Of a DNA stretch of 64,000 bases, positions 45,145-53,833 are shown one piece after another. The notes beneath the pieces are model-generated. The model ran no database searches, was not told where the DNA came from, and saw only the letters and a program-made list of their open reading frames with translations. Position numbers and translations under genes: made by a program. Every line of letters begins with the position of its first letter. Position 1 is the first letter of the stretch. The stretch is from Gramella sp. MAR_2010_147 (GTDB lineage: Bacteria; Bacteroidota; Bacteroidia; Flavobacteriales; Flavobacteriaceae), in contig NZ_LT629741.1 of NCBI RefSeq assembly GCF_900105135.1, positions 1,116,001 through 1,180,000 of the forward strand, given 5' to 3'.

Positions 45145-46302
45145 ATGAGAAAAAATATCTTATTAGGAGTTCTACTATTACTATTAGCGACCCCACTAAT
45201 TATGTGGATGATCTGGTTAATAACGCCAAACACAAAGTTGGTTATAGCCATAGTAGACAAGACAGTTCTTACTACCAGTGGGCAGGAACATATTTCTCTT
45301 AATTGGGTTCTCAATCACGAAAAATACACTAAAACCTCTAAAAAGCCTTATAAGGTGGCTCATGATTATTTCGGTTTTTTCCCGAAAGAGAATGAAAAAT
45401 TTAGATTGCAGGGGCTGGAGCGCTTTTCGTCTTCAAAACTGGACCAGCTTAGCAATGATGCCGATATGGCCTATTTTACCGATACTTACGGCATTTATAA
45501 CAATGAATGGTTCCAACAGGGCGATGATAAAGAACGGTCTGGAATCCTTTACGGTGGTTTGAGCGATGAGGATATTGAACTACTTCAGTTAATGAAAGAA
45601 AAGGGTAAATTGATCATTTCTGAATTCAATACCATTGGTTCTCCTACTGCCTATGAAAACCGATCTCGTTTTGAAGATATGTTTCAATTAAAGTGGACTG
45701 GTTGGACCGCAAGATATTTTGATAATCTAAATCTTAAAGAAAATAAAGAGATCCCTAACTGGCTGGTAAGAAATTATAAAAACACGCATAATGGGAAATG
45801 GCCTTTTAAGAAATCTGGAATCGCTTTTGTAAATAACAGGGATGAAGTAGTAATACTTGAAAATGAAACGCATCTTAATGTTGACGTGCCATATATTCTA
45901 ACCAATCCAAAATTTCAAGAAGCGTATTCGCTTCCTGAAAGTATTAAATATCCTTTCTGGTTTGATATAGTTATACCTAATAAGAAAACAAATACTGTGG
46001 TCTCCAGTTTTAAGATCGATGCAAATTCAAGTGGACTTAAAGAATTGGAAAAATTTGGCATCCCTTCAAGTTTTCCCGCGGTAACGCAACATGTTGAGAA
46101 TGACTATACCTTTTACTATTTTTCAGGTGATTTTGCAGATAATCAGGTTAAAATGACGAGTTCTTATTTTAGTGGTATAGGCTACTTTAAAGGTTTATTC
46201 TATGATGAAAGAAACACGATGGAACGCAGTAGTTTTTTCTGGAAATATTACAGGCCGTTACTTACCAATATTTTAAACAATTATTCCGAATCTATTAATT
46301 AA
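45145..46302 (+). CDS. Membrane-anchored protein of unknown function in the polysaccharide locus
   Basis: 385 residues with an N-terminal signal-anchor (NILLGVLLLLLATPLIMWMIW). The rest is a periplasmic globular domain with WVLNHEKYTKTSKKPYKVAHDY and SNDADMAYFTDTYGIY, then KEKGKLIISEFNTIGSPT. This pattern resembles a deacetylase- or glycosidase-like alpha/beta fold (ThuA- or amidotransferase-like), but I cannot assign it. It follows the YaiO-like gene by 1 bp, so it is co-translated, and converges on the sulfatase gene with a gap of only 4 bp. Confidence 0.65.
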   Translation: MRKNILLGVLLLLLATPLIMWMIWLITPNTKLVIAIVDKTVLTTSGQEHISLNWVLNHEKYTKTSKKPYKVAHDYFGFFPKENEKFRLQGLERFSSSKLDQLSNDADMAYFTDTYGIYNNEWFQQGDDKERSGILYGGLSDEDIELLQLMKEKGKLIISEFNTIGSPTAYENRSRFEDMFQLKWTGWTARYFDNLNLKENKEIPNWLVRNYKNTHNGKWPFKKSGIAFVNNRDEVVILENETHLNVDVPYILTNPKFQEAYSLPESIKYPFWFDIVIPNKKTNTVVSSFKIDANSSGLKELEKFGIPSSFPAVTQHVENDYTFYYFSGDFADNQVKMTSSYFSGIGYFKGLFYDERNTMERSSFFWKYYRPLLTNILNNYSESIN

Positions 46303-46306
46303 CTAA

Positions 46307-48358
46307 TTAGTTGATAGAGTACTTATTAATTATTGAGTCTGGCAGAATTCTCTTTCCCTTTCCTATTTCTGAATTTCTTCTTCTAAACTGATTAAATTCG
46401 CTTTTTAATTCTTCTACTTTTGCAGGATCATTCACTGGTTGCTCTTGAAAGTCTCGTGTTAGGCGATAAAGGTCATCCCCATTTAAATGGTATTCTCCCA
46501 GCACAAAATCTACAAGATCTGTCTTGGTTTGCATTAAAGGTATCTGATGGATGTTTTGAAAGTTTCTTGTAGTATCAAGTCCGCGTCCAACAAAACTGTT
46601 TACCTCCGGTGCGGGAATATCATAGTTATTCTCCAGAAAAGCGATTAAACTTGGTGCGATATCAAAATGAGAAGAAATAGATTTAAATTTAGAAGGACGA
46701 TCTATTAATGGGGAATAAATGATCAATGGTACATGATAGCGATCAATTTTAGAAATCATGGGGATTTCAGGGATTCTGTGATCTCCGGTAATTAAAAAGA
46801 TCGTATTCTCAAAATCGTCTTTTTGTTTATAAGATTCTATTAAACTTTTTATCGCATCATCAGTAAACAAAATACTGGTATATTGTTTTGTATAATTTCT
46901 GTACTCCTGCTTTTTGTTCTCAATAAAACCTAATTGAGTCATTCTATCATTAAATCTCTGAGTATATTTCTCAGTTTCAGCAATTATAAATGGATTATGA
47001 GTACTCACAGTCAATAAAACATCTAATCTAGGATCCTTACTTTTTCCCGGTGAATTATTTTCAAGGTAGTATCTAAAAAGTTCTTTATCACCATAACCCC
47101 AGGTAAAGCCGGAGGCCAAAGCAGGTATTTTTTTATAGGAAGCAGGAAAATCATCTTCATCAATAATTTGATCAATGCGATTTTTTCTAAGGTACATCCC
47201 CATTTTATCAAATTCTGAATTTCCTCCGTAATAAAAGGAGGTTTTATAGCCATTCTTTTTTAATAGATTTAAAAGAGATATTTGATCTGGCATCTTTTCT
47301 TGCATCTCTAAATAGCCATTTTCTGAAAATGGCAAAGAACCAAGTAAAGATGGTAGAACGGCAAAAGTACGCCCCCCGTTACTTAAAAAGTTTGGCCAGT
47401 AAAGACTTTTATTAGAAAGAGAATCCAGATAGGGCGTGAAATTACCTAAATTCGCACCTCTGTTAGTAAATGCTCTGCCCAGCCCTTCTACAAGAATAAT
47501 TACGATATTAGGCTTATTCTCCTTCGTTTTAAAATATGGAGAAAGCACATCGCTTTTTATTTTTTTATGCAAAAATGGATAATTGGGATCATCCAGATAT
47601 TCTATTGGCTCTGCAGTGGCATATTTTGAAAAGAATTCTCCAATATAACTTTCAGCATAGATATCGGTCTCAAATAAATCTGGATTTAAATAATCATAAG
47701 CTTCAGAATAGAAATGCTGAGATTTATTCTTAACAATATTGTTTTCAAAATCTGAACTTAGATTTGAAGCATTTAATTTTTCAGAAGCCCCAACTACTAA
47801 AAATCCAAGGGAAAATAAGATTAATCCAAATGAGGCAATACTTCCCGTACGCATTTTTCTGGGAAGGAATATAAGTGCACTTAGCAGGCCTGCAATTACT
47901 AATACAAATGTGATAACTGGTAGTAAGCTTAGGGTACCCGATGCTCCTACCGTTTGCATGATTTCATCCAGGGAATATCCAAAAAGATCACTTCCCAGCA
48001 TTAAAAGACTGGTGTTGAAATAGAATATCAATACGAGTTGCGCCAGAAAGAAAACAATGCTAAAGACAATAAAAATAATCCTGGCAAGTCTTGGAATTAG
48101 AAAGTATAAGACAGAAAAAAGAAGATAAACAGGAAATAAGTATTTAAAAAACAATTTTAAATCTTCAAAGCAACTCCATAAATAAAGAGACAGAAAGTCA
48201 CTCTTAACAGTATGATTTGCAAAAGCTAGGCCTACTTCCACTCCACTAAGAATAAAAAGAAAAATGAGAAAAATTAACGCCAGCCCGGTAAACTGCGTGG
48301 CCGATCCTTTTAGTTTAGAAAAGAAACCAATCTTATCTGAATTTGATTTAGAGGTCAT
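46307..48358 (-). CDS. LTA-synthase-like membrane sulfatase/phosphotransferase
   Basis: 683 residues. Five N-terminal membrane helices (up to about residue 200) are followed by a periplasmic alkaline-phosphatase-superfamily domain: NIVIILVEGLGRAF (metal ligand Glu), SNGGRTFAVLPSLLGSLPFS with the nucleophile Thr, YYGGNSEFDKMG, and ITGDHRIPE (metal ligands Asp, His). The layout is that of LtaS/EptA-type enzymes, which transfer phosphoglycerol or phosphoethanolamine to envelope polymers. In a Gram-negative the target is probably the neighbouring polysaccharide or lipid; this is inference. Confidence 0.88.
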   Translation of the reverse strand: MTSKSNSDKIGFFSKLKGSATQFTGLALIFLIFLFILSGVEVGLAFANHTVKSDFLSLYLWSCFEDLKLFFKYLFPVYLLFSVLYFLIPRLARIIFIVFSIVFFLAQLVLIFYFNTSLLMLGSDLFGYSLDEIMQTVGASGTLSLLPVITFVLVIAGLLSALIFLPRKMRTGSIASFGLILFSLGFLVVGASEKLNASNLSSDFENNIVKNKSQHFYSEAYDYLNPDLFETDIYAESYIGEFFSKYATAEPIEYLDDPNYPFLHKKIKSDVLSPYFKTKENKPNIVIILVEGLGRAFTNRGANLGNFTPYLDSLSNKSLYWPNFLSNGGRTFAVLPSLLGSLPFSENGYLEMQEKMPDQISLLNLLKKNGYKTSFYYGGNSEFDKMGMYLRKNRIDQIIDEDDFPASYKKIPALASGFTWGYGDKELFRYYLENNSPGKSKDPRLDVLLTVSTHNPFIIAETEKYTQRFNDRMTQLGFIENKKQEYRNYTKQYTSILFTDDAIKSLIESYKQKDDFENTIFLITGDHRIPEIPMISKIDRYHVPLIIYSPLIDRPSKFKSISSHFDIAPSLIAFLENNYDIPAPEVNSFVGRGLDTTRNFQNIHQIPLMQTKTDLVDFVLGEYHLNGDDLYRLTRDFQEQPVNDPAKVEELKSEFNQFRRRNSEIGKGKRILPDSIINKYSIN

Positions 48359-48479
48359 GTTTGTTAGATATGAAGCTTATCTATCTTTAATTCAAGATTA
48401 GAGACCTACAAAAGAATGAAAAATAATTGATTAATTGAAAACTAGTGTACTATTAGGAACCAGAAAAGTTTTTGATATT

Positions 48480-48509
48480 AAAAAGCCGGAAATATATTTC
48501 CGGCTTTTT
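48480..48509 (-). terminator. Terminator after the XRE gene
   Basis: A symmetrical stem AAAAAGCCGGAAAT / ATTTCCGGCTTTTT, directly after the XRE stop. A/T runs on both sides mean it could also act on the other strand. Confidence 0.85.
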
Positions 48510-48510
48510 A

Positions 48511-48702
48511 TTACTCATCCTGAAATATTTCCTCAATTTTCAACTTAAATAGTTTGGAAAATCGAAACGCCAGGGGTAAACTGGGATCAAATTTACCCTT
48601 TTCAATAGCGTTGATGGTCTGTCGGGAAACTCCGGTTTCATTTGCCAGTTGTGCCTGGGTCAAATTATGTTCGGCACGTAATACTTTAAGTCTGTTCTTC
48701 AT
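48511..48702 (-). CDS. XRE-family helix-turn-helix regulator
   Basis: 63 residues, a bare HTH domain: MKNRLKVLRAEHNLTQAQLA, then ETGVSRQTINAIEKGKFDPS, then LAFRFSKLFKLKIEEIFQDE. It belongs to the small-regulator group typically paired with a four-helix membrane protein. It overlaps the membrane gene by 4 bp. Two perfect palindromes upstream of the pair are probable operators, suggesting autoregulation. Confidence 0.92.
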   Translation of the reverse strand: MKNRLKVLRAEHNLTQAQLANETGVSRQTINAIEKGKFDPSLPLAFRFSKLFKLKIEEIFQDE

Positions 48703-49109
48703 TTGTATCGCGCATTTCCAATTAAAATAGCAGCCATATAACTTAATCCAATAAGTATAATTAGATGAGATATCTCTGCATCCTGAGCAATCACATTCGA
48801 AGTATCTAGCATGGAATAACTAATCCCTCCAACTAAAGCAATACCTAGAGCGATCCCCATGGCATCCATATGTATTTTTCTTTGAAGTTCATCCAGAGCC
48901 ATTAAAAACCTGATATTAGACCATATCATTCCTCCTCCTGTAACAGTAGAAATTAAAATTGCCAGAACAGTCCAGGTATTGTTATAATCCCACAGGAATT
49001 TAGCTCCAAAAGTGGCTAAGGCAACGCTTAATGTCCAGGCAACAGTCCAGATAGCTAAATTTTTAACCTGCTTTTTCTGAGATTTACAGTGATTCATTTT
49101 TGCATCCAT
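48699..49109 (-). CDS. Four-helix membrane protein paired with XRE regulator (DUF2178-like)
   Basis: 136 residues with hydrophobic helices at about 18-36, 44-64, 84-100 and 112-130, and the conserved loop LMALDELQRKIHMDAMG between helices 2 and 3. The latter is typical of DUF2178-like membrane proteins encoded with a small XRE regulator in many bacteria. The function is unknown; perhaps it senses a membrane state and controls the regulator. It is the first gene of the pair; a second Met at codon 5 is an alternative start. Confidence 0.85.
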   Translation of the reverse strand: MDAKMNHCKSQKKQVKNLAIWTVAWTLSVALATFGAKFLWDYNNTWTVLAILISTVTGGGMIWSNIRFLMALDELQRKIHMDAMGIALGIALVGGISYSMLDTSNVIAQDAEISHLIILIGLSYMAAILIGNARYK

Positions 49110-49130
49110 AAGTAAAATTAATTTGATTAA

Positions 49131-49150
49131 TTGTAAAGTTTGTTTTACAA
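49131..49150. promoter_or_regulatory. XRE operator 1
   Basis: TTGTAAAGTTTGTTTTACAA, a palindrome with TTGTAAA and TTTACAA half-sites, 21 bp upstream of the membrane gene start. Confidence 0.7.
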
Positions 49151-49170
49151 ATATATATGTTTTTTTAAAT

Positions 49171-49190
49171 ATGTAAAGTTTTATTTACAT
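49171..49190. promoter_or_regulatory. XRE operator 2
   Basis: ATGTAAAGTTTTATTTACAT, the same TGTAAA/TTTACA half-sites, centred exactly 40 bp from operator 1, so on the same face of the helix. Confidence 0.7.
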
Positions 49191-49299
49191 ATTACTTTAA
49201 GATTATTTCGATAATTAAAATATAATCTACTATAAATTAGAGATCTACAGAATATTATTTATAATTTTTCAATGCAAATCAATCCTATCCACCCACCCG

Positions 49300-49313
49300 A
49301 AATCAGCTGATTT
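49300..49313. promoter_or_regulatory. 14-bp perfect palindrome upstream of the large lipoprotein gene
   Basis: AAATCAGCTGATTT, in the 226-bp stretch before the lipoprotein start. It could be an operator; nothing else in the stretch is recognised. Confidence 0.3.
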
Positions 49314-49416
49314 CCCTACGTGTTTAAGAGCTTTTAACCCAGATTTGTCATTTCATTCACATCCAGTGCCTTCTAAGCCCCGTAAATTTCACGAACACCT
49401 ATAAACCAATTAAATT

Positions 49417-51438
49417 ATGATTATGAAAAAATTCAATTTAAAGATTACTCATTTGGGAATGGCTTTCTTATTCGCCTTCCTGTTGCCATCATGTTCAGAT
49501 GATGACGATTTTATGCAGGAAGATGATATGCCCCAAATGGCAACCTGTGACGATGGAATGATGAACGGAGATGAAACCGGAGTAGATTGTGGAGGTTCCT
49601 GTGAGCCTTGTGAAGTTGAAGCCGGAAGAAGAGCAGAGCTTTATGTTACTAATAATGAAAATGGAAACATCAGTAAATACAGTGTCACTGGAGATTCTCT
49701 GGTAACTTTTACTACAGATGCTACTGCAGCTGAAGGTATTTATTACGATGCTGCCAACGATCTAGTGGTTCAGGCGTCCAGATCTGATCTTCGCCTGGAT
49801 GCATACTCAGATATTAGTACATTAACTGAAGATGTTTCAGTTTCTCCTGCCTACAGTAGTTCAGCAGATCTTGAAAGTCCACGTGAATTAGCCGTAAATG
49901 GTTCAACTTATGTCGTTTCAGATAATGGCTCTAATAAATTTTACGTTTACTCAAGTGATGGAAATGGATTTTCTTTAATGAATACTGTTGAAGTTCCATT
50001 CCCGGTTTGGGGAATCACTTTTAAAGGAGAAGATCTTTATGCCGTGGTAGACTCCAGTAGTGATCTGGCAGTATTCTATGATTTTGAATCTAACTTAACA
50101 GATGGAATGATGACACCATCTAAGAGAGTTACCATTGAAGGAATCGTTAGAACTCATGGACTTACCTATGACGGAACTGACGATGTAATGGTATTAACCG
50201 ATATTGGTGATGCGGGCAACGCAACTGATGACGGTGGTTTTCACGTTATTAACGATTTTGCATCAAAATTTGACGCATTGTCTGACGGTGATCTTCTAAG
50301 TCTGGATATGCAGACTCGTGTAGCCGGACCTTCTACCATGTTAGGAAATCCAATTGATGTAGCTTATGATTCTGAAGAAGATGCTGTTTATATTTCTGAG
50401 ATAGGAAACGGAAAGGTCCTTGGTTATACCTCCATAGGTGATGGTGGTGATCTTGCTCCTTCTTACACGATGGATCTTGCTGCTGCCTCTTCTATCTATT
50501 TCTCAAGTGATGAGACCGATGGAAATACTGGTATGGCTACCGCAAATACTACAACTGAACTTTACGTTACAAATAATTCAGATGGAAATATTAGTGTTTA
50601 CGATGCTAACGGGACCCTGATAAAAAATGTGATGACAGAATCTACAGCTTCTGAAGGAATTTTTTACTCCGCAATTAACGATGCGGTAATCCAGGCTTCC
50701 AGATCTGGAATGATGCTGGAATATTATGGTGATTTTTCGGGCGCTATGGATGGAGGTTCAGTAACCGCCAATTTCACCAGTGATGCTGATCTAATGAGCC
50801 CAAGAGAAATTGCAGTATTTGGTGACAAAGTAGTAGTTGCTGATAATGACATGCATATGTTCTATGTATATTCTTATGATGGTTCTTCGTTTACTTTAGA
50901 AAATACCTTAGATCCAGGATTTAATGTTTGGGGAATTACCTTTAAAGGTGGAGACCTTATAGCAGTAGTAGACGGATCTAGCGATATCGCCGTTTTTAAT
51001 GATTTTCTTGATAATGACATGGACGGTTCTATCACTGCAGACAAAAGGATCACTGTGGAAGGAATCGTAAGAACTCACGGAATTGATTACAGTGAAGCTG
51101 ATGATGTATTAGTCCTGACCGATATTGGAGATGCTGCTAATGCAACCACAGATGGCGGATTCCAGATCATCCAGGATTTCAGTGCTAAGCTGGATGCGGT
51201 ATCAGACGGAGGTAGTTTTGCAATGAGCAATCAAACAAGGGTTTCTGGTTTAGCTACACTTTTGGGTAACCCTATTGATGTTGCATACGATCACAAAACC
51301 AATACGGTATTCATTTCTGAAGTTGGAAATAGTAAAGTACTTGCATTCTCTAATGCACTTGACTTAACAGGAAATATAGTACCAGATGTAAGCAATGATC
51401 TTGCAGCTGCATCTTCTCTTTATCTTTATAATAACTAA
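49417..51438 (+). CDS. Duplicated beta-propeller-like lipoprotein
   Basis: 673 residues. A lipoprotein signal ends at LLPSC, followed by an acidic stretch (DDDDFMQEDD) and a cysteine motif (CDDGMMNGDETGVDCGGSC) found in many Bacteroidota surface proteins. Two modules of about 300 residues follow (from about 73 and 381), each starting ELYVTNN and containing ASRS, GIVRTHG, LTDIGDA and NPIDVAYD. They are built of short beta blades typical of NHL/SMP-30-like propellers. It probably sits on the cell surface and binds a ligand; no enzyme residues can be assigned. The ATG at 49423 is an equally good start. A terminator follows. Confidence 0.8.
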   Translation: MIMKKFNLKITHLGMAFLFAFLLPSCSDDDDFMQEDDMPQMATCDDGMMNGDETGVDCGGSCEPCEVEAGRRAELYVTNNENGNISKYSVTGDSLVTFTTDATAAEGIYYDAANDLVVQASRSDLRLDAYSDISTLTEDVSVSPAYSSSADLESPRELAVNGSTYVVSDNGSNKFYVYSSDGNGFSLMNTVEVPFPVWGITFKGEDLYAVVDSSSDLAVFYDFESNLTDGMMTPSKRVTIEGIVRTHGLTYDGTDDVMVLTDIGDAGNATDDGGFHVINDFASKFDALSDGDLLSLDMQTRVAGPSTMLGNPIDVAYDSEEDAVYISEIGNGKVLGYTSIGDGGDLAPSYTMDLAAASSIYFSSDETDGNTGMATANTTTELYVTNNSDGNISVYDANGTLIKNVMTESTASEGIFYSAINDAVIQASRSGMMLEYYGDFSGAMDGGSVTANFTSDADLMSPREIAVFGDKVVVADNDMHMFYVYSYDGSSFTLENTLDPGFNVWGITFKGGDLIAVVDGSSDIAVFNDFLDNDMDGSITADKRITVEGIVRTHGIDYSEADDVLVLTDIGDAANATTDGGFQIIQDFSAKLDAVSDGGSFAMSNQTRVSGLATLLGNPIDVAYDHKTNTVFISEVGNSKVLAFSNALDLTGNIVPDVSNDLAAASSLYLYNN

Positions 51439-51463
51439 AAATTTCTAATTCAATACTAACCTT

Positions 51464-51495
51464 AAGCCCTGGGAATAACCTCAGGGCTTTTTTTT
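51464..51495 (+). terminator. Terminator of the propeller lipoprotein gene
   Basis: Stem AAGCCCTGGG / CTCAGGGCTT with a short AATAAC loop, followed by a run of eight or more T. Confidence 0.85.
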
Positions 51496-51639
51496 GCAAT
51501 TTATTTTCACTGGTCACTAATCGCTGCGAAAACTAATATATCACTTGAATTCTAAAAAGCTTATAATATTACTAAGGACTTACCTCGTTAGCTTCATTTA
51601 AAATAATATTTTTGTTCTGAACTTTAGGCTATATAACTG

Positions 51640-53097
51640 ATGGATATTACGATTGAGAATATTTTACTTATTGGTTCCTTTCTTCTTTTCATTAGTATTC
51701 TAGCAGGAAAAACCTCTTACCGCTTTGGGGTTCCCACATTACTTTTATTTCTGGCGGTAGGAATGCTTGCCGGTTCTGAAGGTCTTGGAGGAATTTACTT
51801 TGATAAGCCCGATATAGCTCAATTTATTGGGATCGTAGCCCTTAACTTTATATTATTCTCGGGTGGACTGGATACAAGGTGGAAAAGTATTCAACCCGTA
51901 CTCTGGCAGGGAATAGCACTTTCAACCCTTGGAGTACTTATAACAGCTTTATGTATCGGTATTTTCGCCTGGCAGATCACCGATTTTTCTTTAATGGAAG
52001 GATTACTTCTGGGTGCGATAATTTCTTCCACAGATGCCGCTGCCGTTTTTTCTATTTTAAGATCCAAAAATCTGGCCTTACGTTCCAATCTAAGACCCAC
52101 CCTGGAACTGGAAAGTGGAAGTAACGATCCCATGGCCTATTTCTTAACCATCGCTTTCTTAAGCCTTGTGATGAATCCTCAAGATTCTGTTTGGAGTATT
52201 GTCCCGGTCTTCTTTCAACAAATATTAATTGGAGGTATTGCCGGTTTTGGATTTGGGTACCTCAGCAAGCTCGTGATCAATAAAATTAGACTTGGCTTTG
52301 AAGGTCTGTATCCCGTTTTAGTAATATCGCTTATGTTTATCACTTTTTCAGCTACAGATGCCATTGGTGGAAACGGATTTCTAGCCGTTTATCTATGTGG
52401 AGTTTATATTGGTAACCAGAATTTGATTCATAAGAATACCATAATTAAAATGTTTGACGGCCTGGCCTGGCTCATGCAAATAGTATTATTCCTTACACTT
52501 GGCTTACTCGTCTTTCCTTCCCAGGTAGTACCGGTAATTGGGATTGGAGTAGCCATAGCAGCCGTTCTTATATTCGTAGCCAGGCCCATCGCGGTCTTGC
52601 TCAGTTTGAGTTTCTTTAAAATGAAATTCAAGCGAAGACTATATATCTCCTGGGTTGGGTTAAGGGGGGCCGTTCCCATCGTTTTTGCTACCTATCCCTT
52701 AATTGCCGGAATAGAAAAAGCAAATTTGATCTTTAACATCGTTTTCTTTGTTTCCCTAACCTCTGTATTAATCCAGGGAACCAGTCTCGCAGCTGTTGCC
52801 CACTGGCTTAAAGTATCATTGCCAAGTTCAGAAAAAAAATTATCCCCGGTGGATAAAATTTTAATGGATGAGAGTAAATCCCACTTACAGGAGATTGAAA
52901 TTCCTGAAGGCAGTATCGCCATAGGAAAACGAATTGTAGATCTTAAAATTCCCACAGGAGCCATTATTGCTATGATTACCCGCAACAATAATTTTATCAC
53001 ACCAAAAGGTGAAACTGTACTCGAACGGAATGATATCCTTCTGGTTTTAACCGAAGATCGTTCTAATTTCCTACAGGTCAAACAGTATCTGGAGTAA
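51640..53097 (+). CDS. Potassium/proton antiporter (CvrA/NhaP2-like CPA1)
   Basis: 485 residues. About twelve membrane helices (residues 5-390) of the CPA1 family contain TDAAAVFSIL and the ion-site LELESGSNDPMAYF (the ND pair near residue 161). A cytoplasmic C-terminal RCK-C/TrkA-C domain follows (about 405-485; IEIPEGSIAIGKRIVDLKIPTGAIIAMI). This matches CvrA/NhaP2, which exchange K+ (or Na+) for H+ and control ion content and volume. Inner membrane. Single gene with a strong terminator upstream from the previous gene. Confidence 0.92.
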   Translation: MDITIENILLIGSFLLFISILAGKTSYRFGVPTLLLFLAVGMLAGSEGLGGIYFDKPDIAQFIGIVALNFILFSGGLDTRWKSIQPVLWQGIALSTLGVLITALCIGIFAWQITDFSLMEGLLLGAIISSTDAAAVFSILRSKNLALRSNLRPTLELESGSNDPMAYFLTIAFLSLVMNPQDSVWSIVPVFFQQILIGGIAGFGFGYLSKLVINKIRLGFEGLYPVLVISLMFITFSATDAIGGNGFLAVYLCGVYIGNQNLIHKNTIIKMFDGLAWLMQIVLFLTLGLLVFPSQVVPVIGIGVAIAAVLIFVARPIAVLLSLSFFKMKFKRRLYISWVGLRGAVPIVFATYPLIAGIEKANLIFNIVFFVSLTSVLIQGTSLAAVAHWLKVSLPSSEKKLSPVDKILMDESKSHLQEIEIPEGSIAIGKRIVDLKIPTGAIIAMITRNNNFITPKGETVLERNDILLVLTEDRSNFLQVKQYLE

Positions 53098-53165
53098 ATC
53101 CTTCCTCCTTTTAAAAAAATCAAATTCTCTGAAATATTAATTAAATCCTAAATCTTTTTTCATTT

Positions 53166-53181
53166 CAAAGCAAGTGCTTAG
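53166..53181. promoter_or_regulatory. TetR operator upstream of the regulator
   Basis: CAAAGCAAGTGCTTAG, an imperfect copy (one half-site mismatch) of the CTAAGC-N4-GCTTAG palindrome at 53786. It lies 23 bp before the regulator start. Confidence 0.6.
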
Positions 53182-53203
53182 CTTTGTATTGTATTTAAAG
53201 ATT

Positions 53204-53767
53204 ATGGCTAGAACCAAACAATATAGAGAAGAAGATGTTATCCAGAAAGCAATGGATCTTTTTTGGCGTAATGGTTATGAAGCTACCTCGGTACGTATGT
53301 TGGAAAAAGAAATGGGAATTAATCAATTTTCAATTTATTCCAGTTTTGGCAGTAAGAATGGTGTTTTTCTGGAAAGCATAAAAGTCTATAAAGCACATTT
53401 AAATAATATTAGACATAAACTCAGGGATTCTAATAACGGAGTGCAGGGTATTAAAGCGTTTTTTTATGATTTTTTAGAATTCACCAGAGAGAATGAAAAT
53501 AACAAAGGTTGCCTGGTTTGTAATACTGTAAGCGAATTAGGAAATAAAGCAAAACCAGAGCTTCAGGTGGAATTAATGAAATTCACACAAGAAATAAGAG
53601 AATTATTCTTGAATAATTTGAAACAGGAAAAGAATAAAACTATGAAATTGGTAGAAAAAGAAGCTAATTTTTTGATGACCTCTATCCTGGGTTTATCTAT
53701 AGGCTCCAGAATTCTAAATAAAAAACAACTGGAAGACTTTATAGAAACCACCTTTAAATCGATATAA
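53204..53767 (+). CDS. TetR/AcrR-family regulator
   Basis: The start is taken at the ATG at 53204 (MARTKQYREEDVIQKAMDLF), a typical TetR start; an upstream GTG in frame lies inside the operator. 187 residues. The HTH is KAMDLFWRNGYEATSVRMLEKEMGI then QFSIYSSFGSKNGVF. The C-terminal ligand-binding domain has CLVCNTVSELGNKA, whose Cys pair is typical of TetR_C_6/NemR-like electrophile sensors. It probably represses itself and the exported protein and redox genes that follow, through CTAAGC-N4-GCTTAG sites. Confidence 0.9.
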   Translation: MARTKQYREEDVIQKAMDLFWRNGYEATSVRMLEKEMGINQFSIYSSFGSKNGVFLESIKVYKAHLNNIRHKLRDSNNGVQGIKAFFYDFLEFTRENENNKGCLVCNTVSELGNKAKPELQVELMKFTQEIRELFLNNLKQEKNKTMKLVEKEANFLMTSILGLSIGSRILNKKQLEDFIETTFKSI

Positions 53768-53785
53768 CCTTTTTTTAACCATAAA

Positions 53786-53801
53786 CTAAGCGTATGCTTA
53801 G
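53786..53801. promoter_or_regulatory. TetR operator before the downstream cluster
   Basis: CTAAGCGTATGCTTAG, a perfect 16-bp palindrome 32 bp before the gene at 53834. It matches the site upstream of the TetR gene. Confidence 0.65.
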
Positions 53802-53833
53802 ATAAAAAATTATCCATTAAAATATTTTATAAC

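Noticed and set aside
51879..53123. Open frames on both strands inside the antiporter gene
   Set aside because: They overlap a full-length CPA1 antiporter and show no protein-like pattern.
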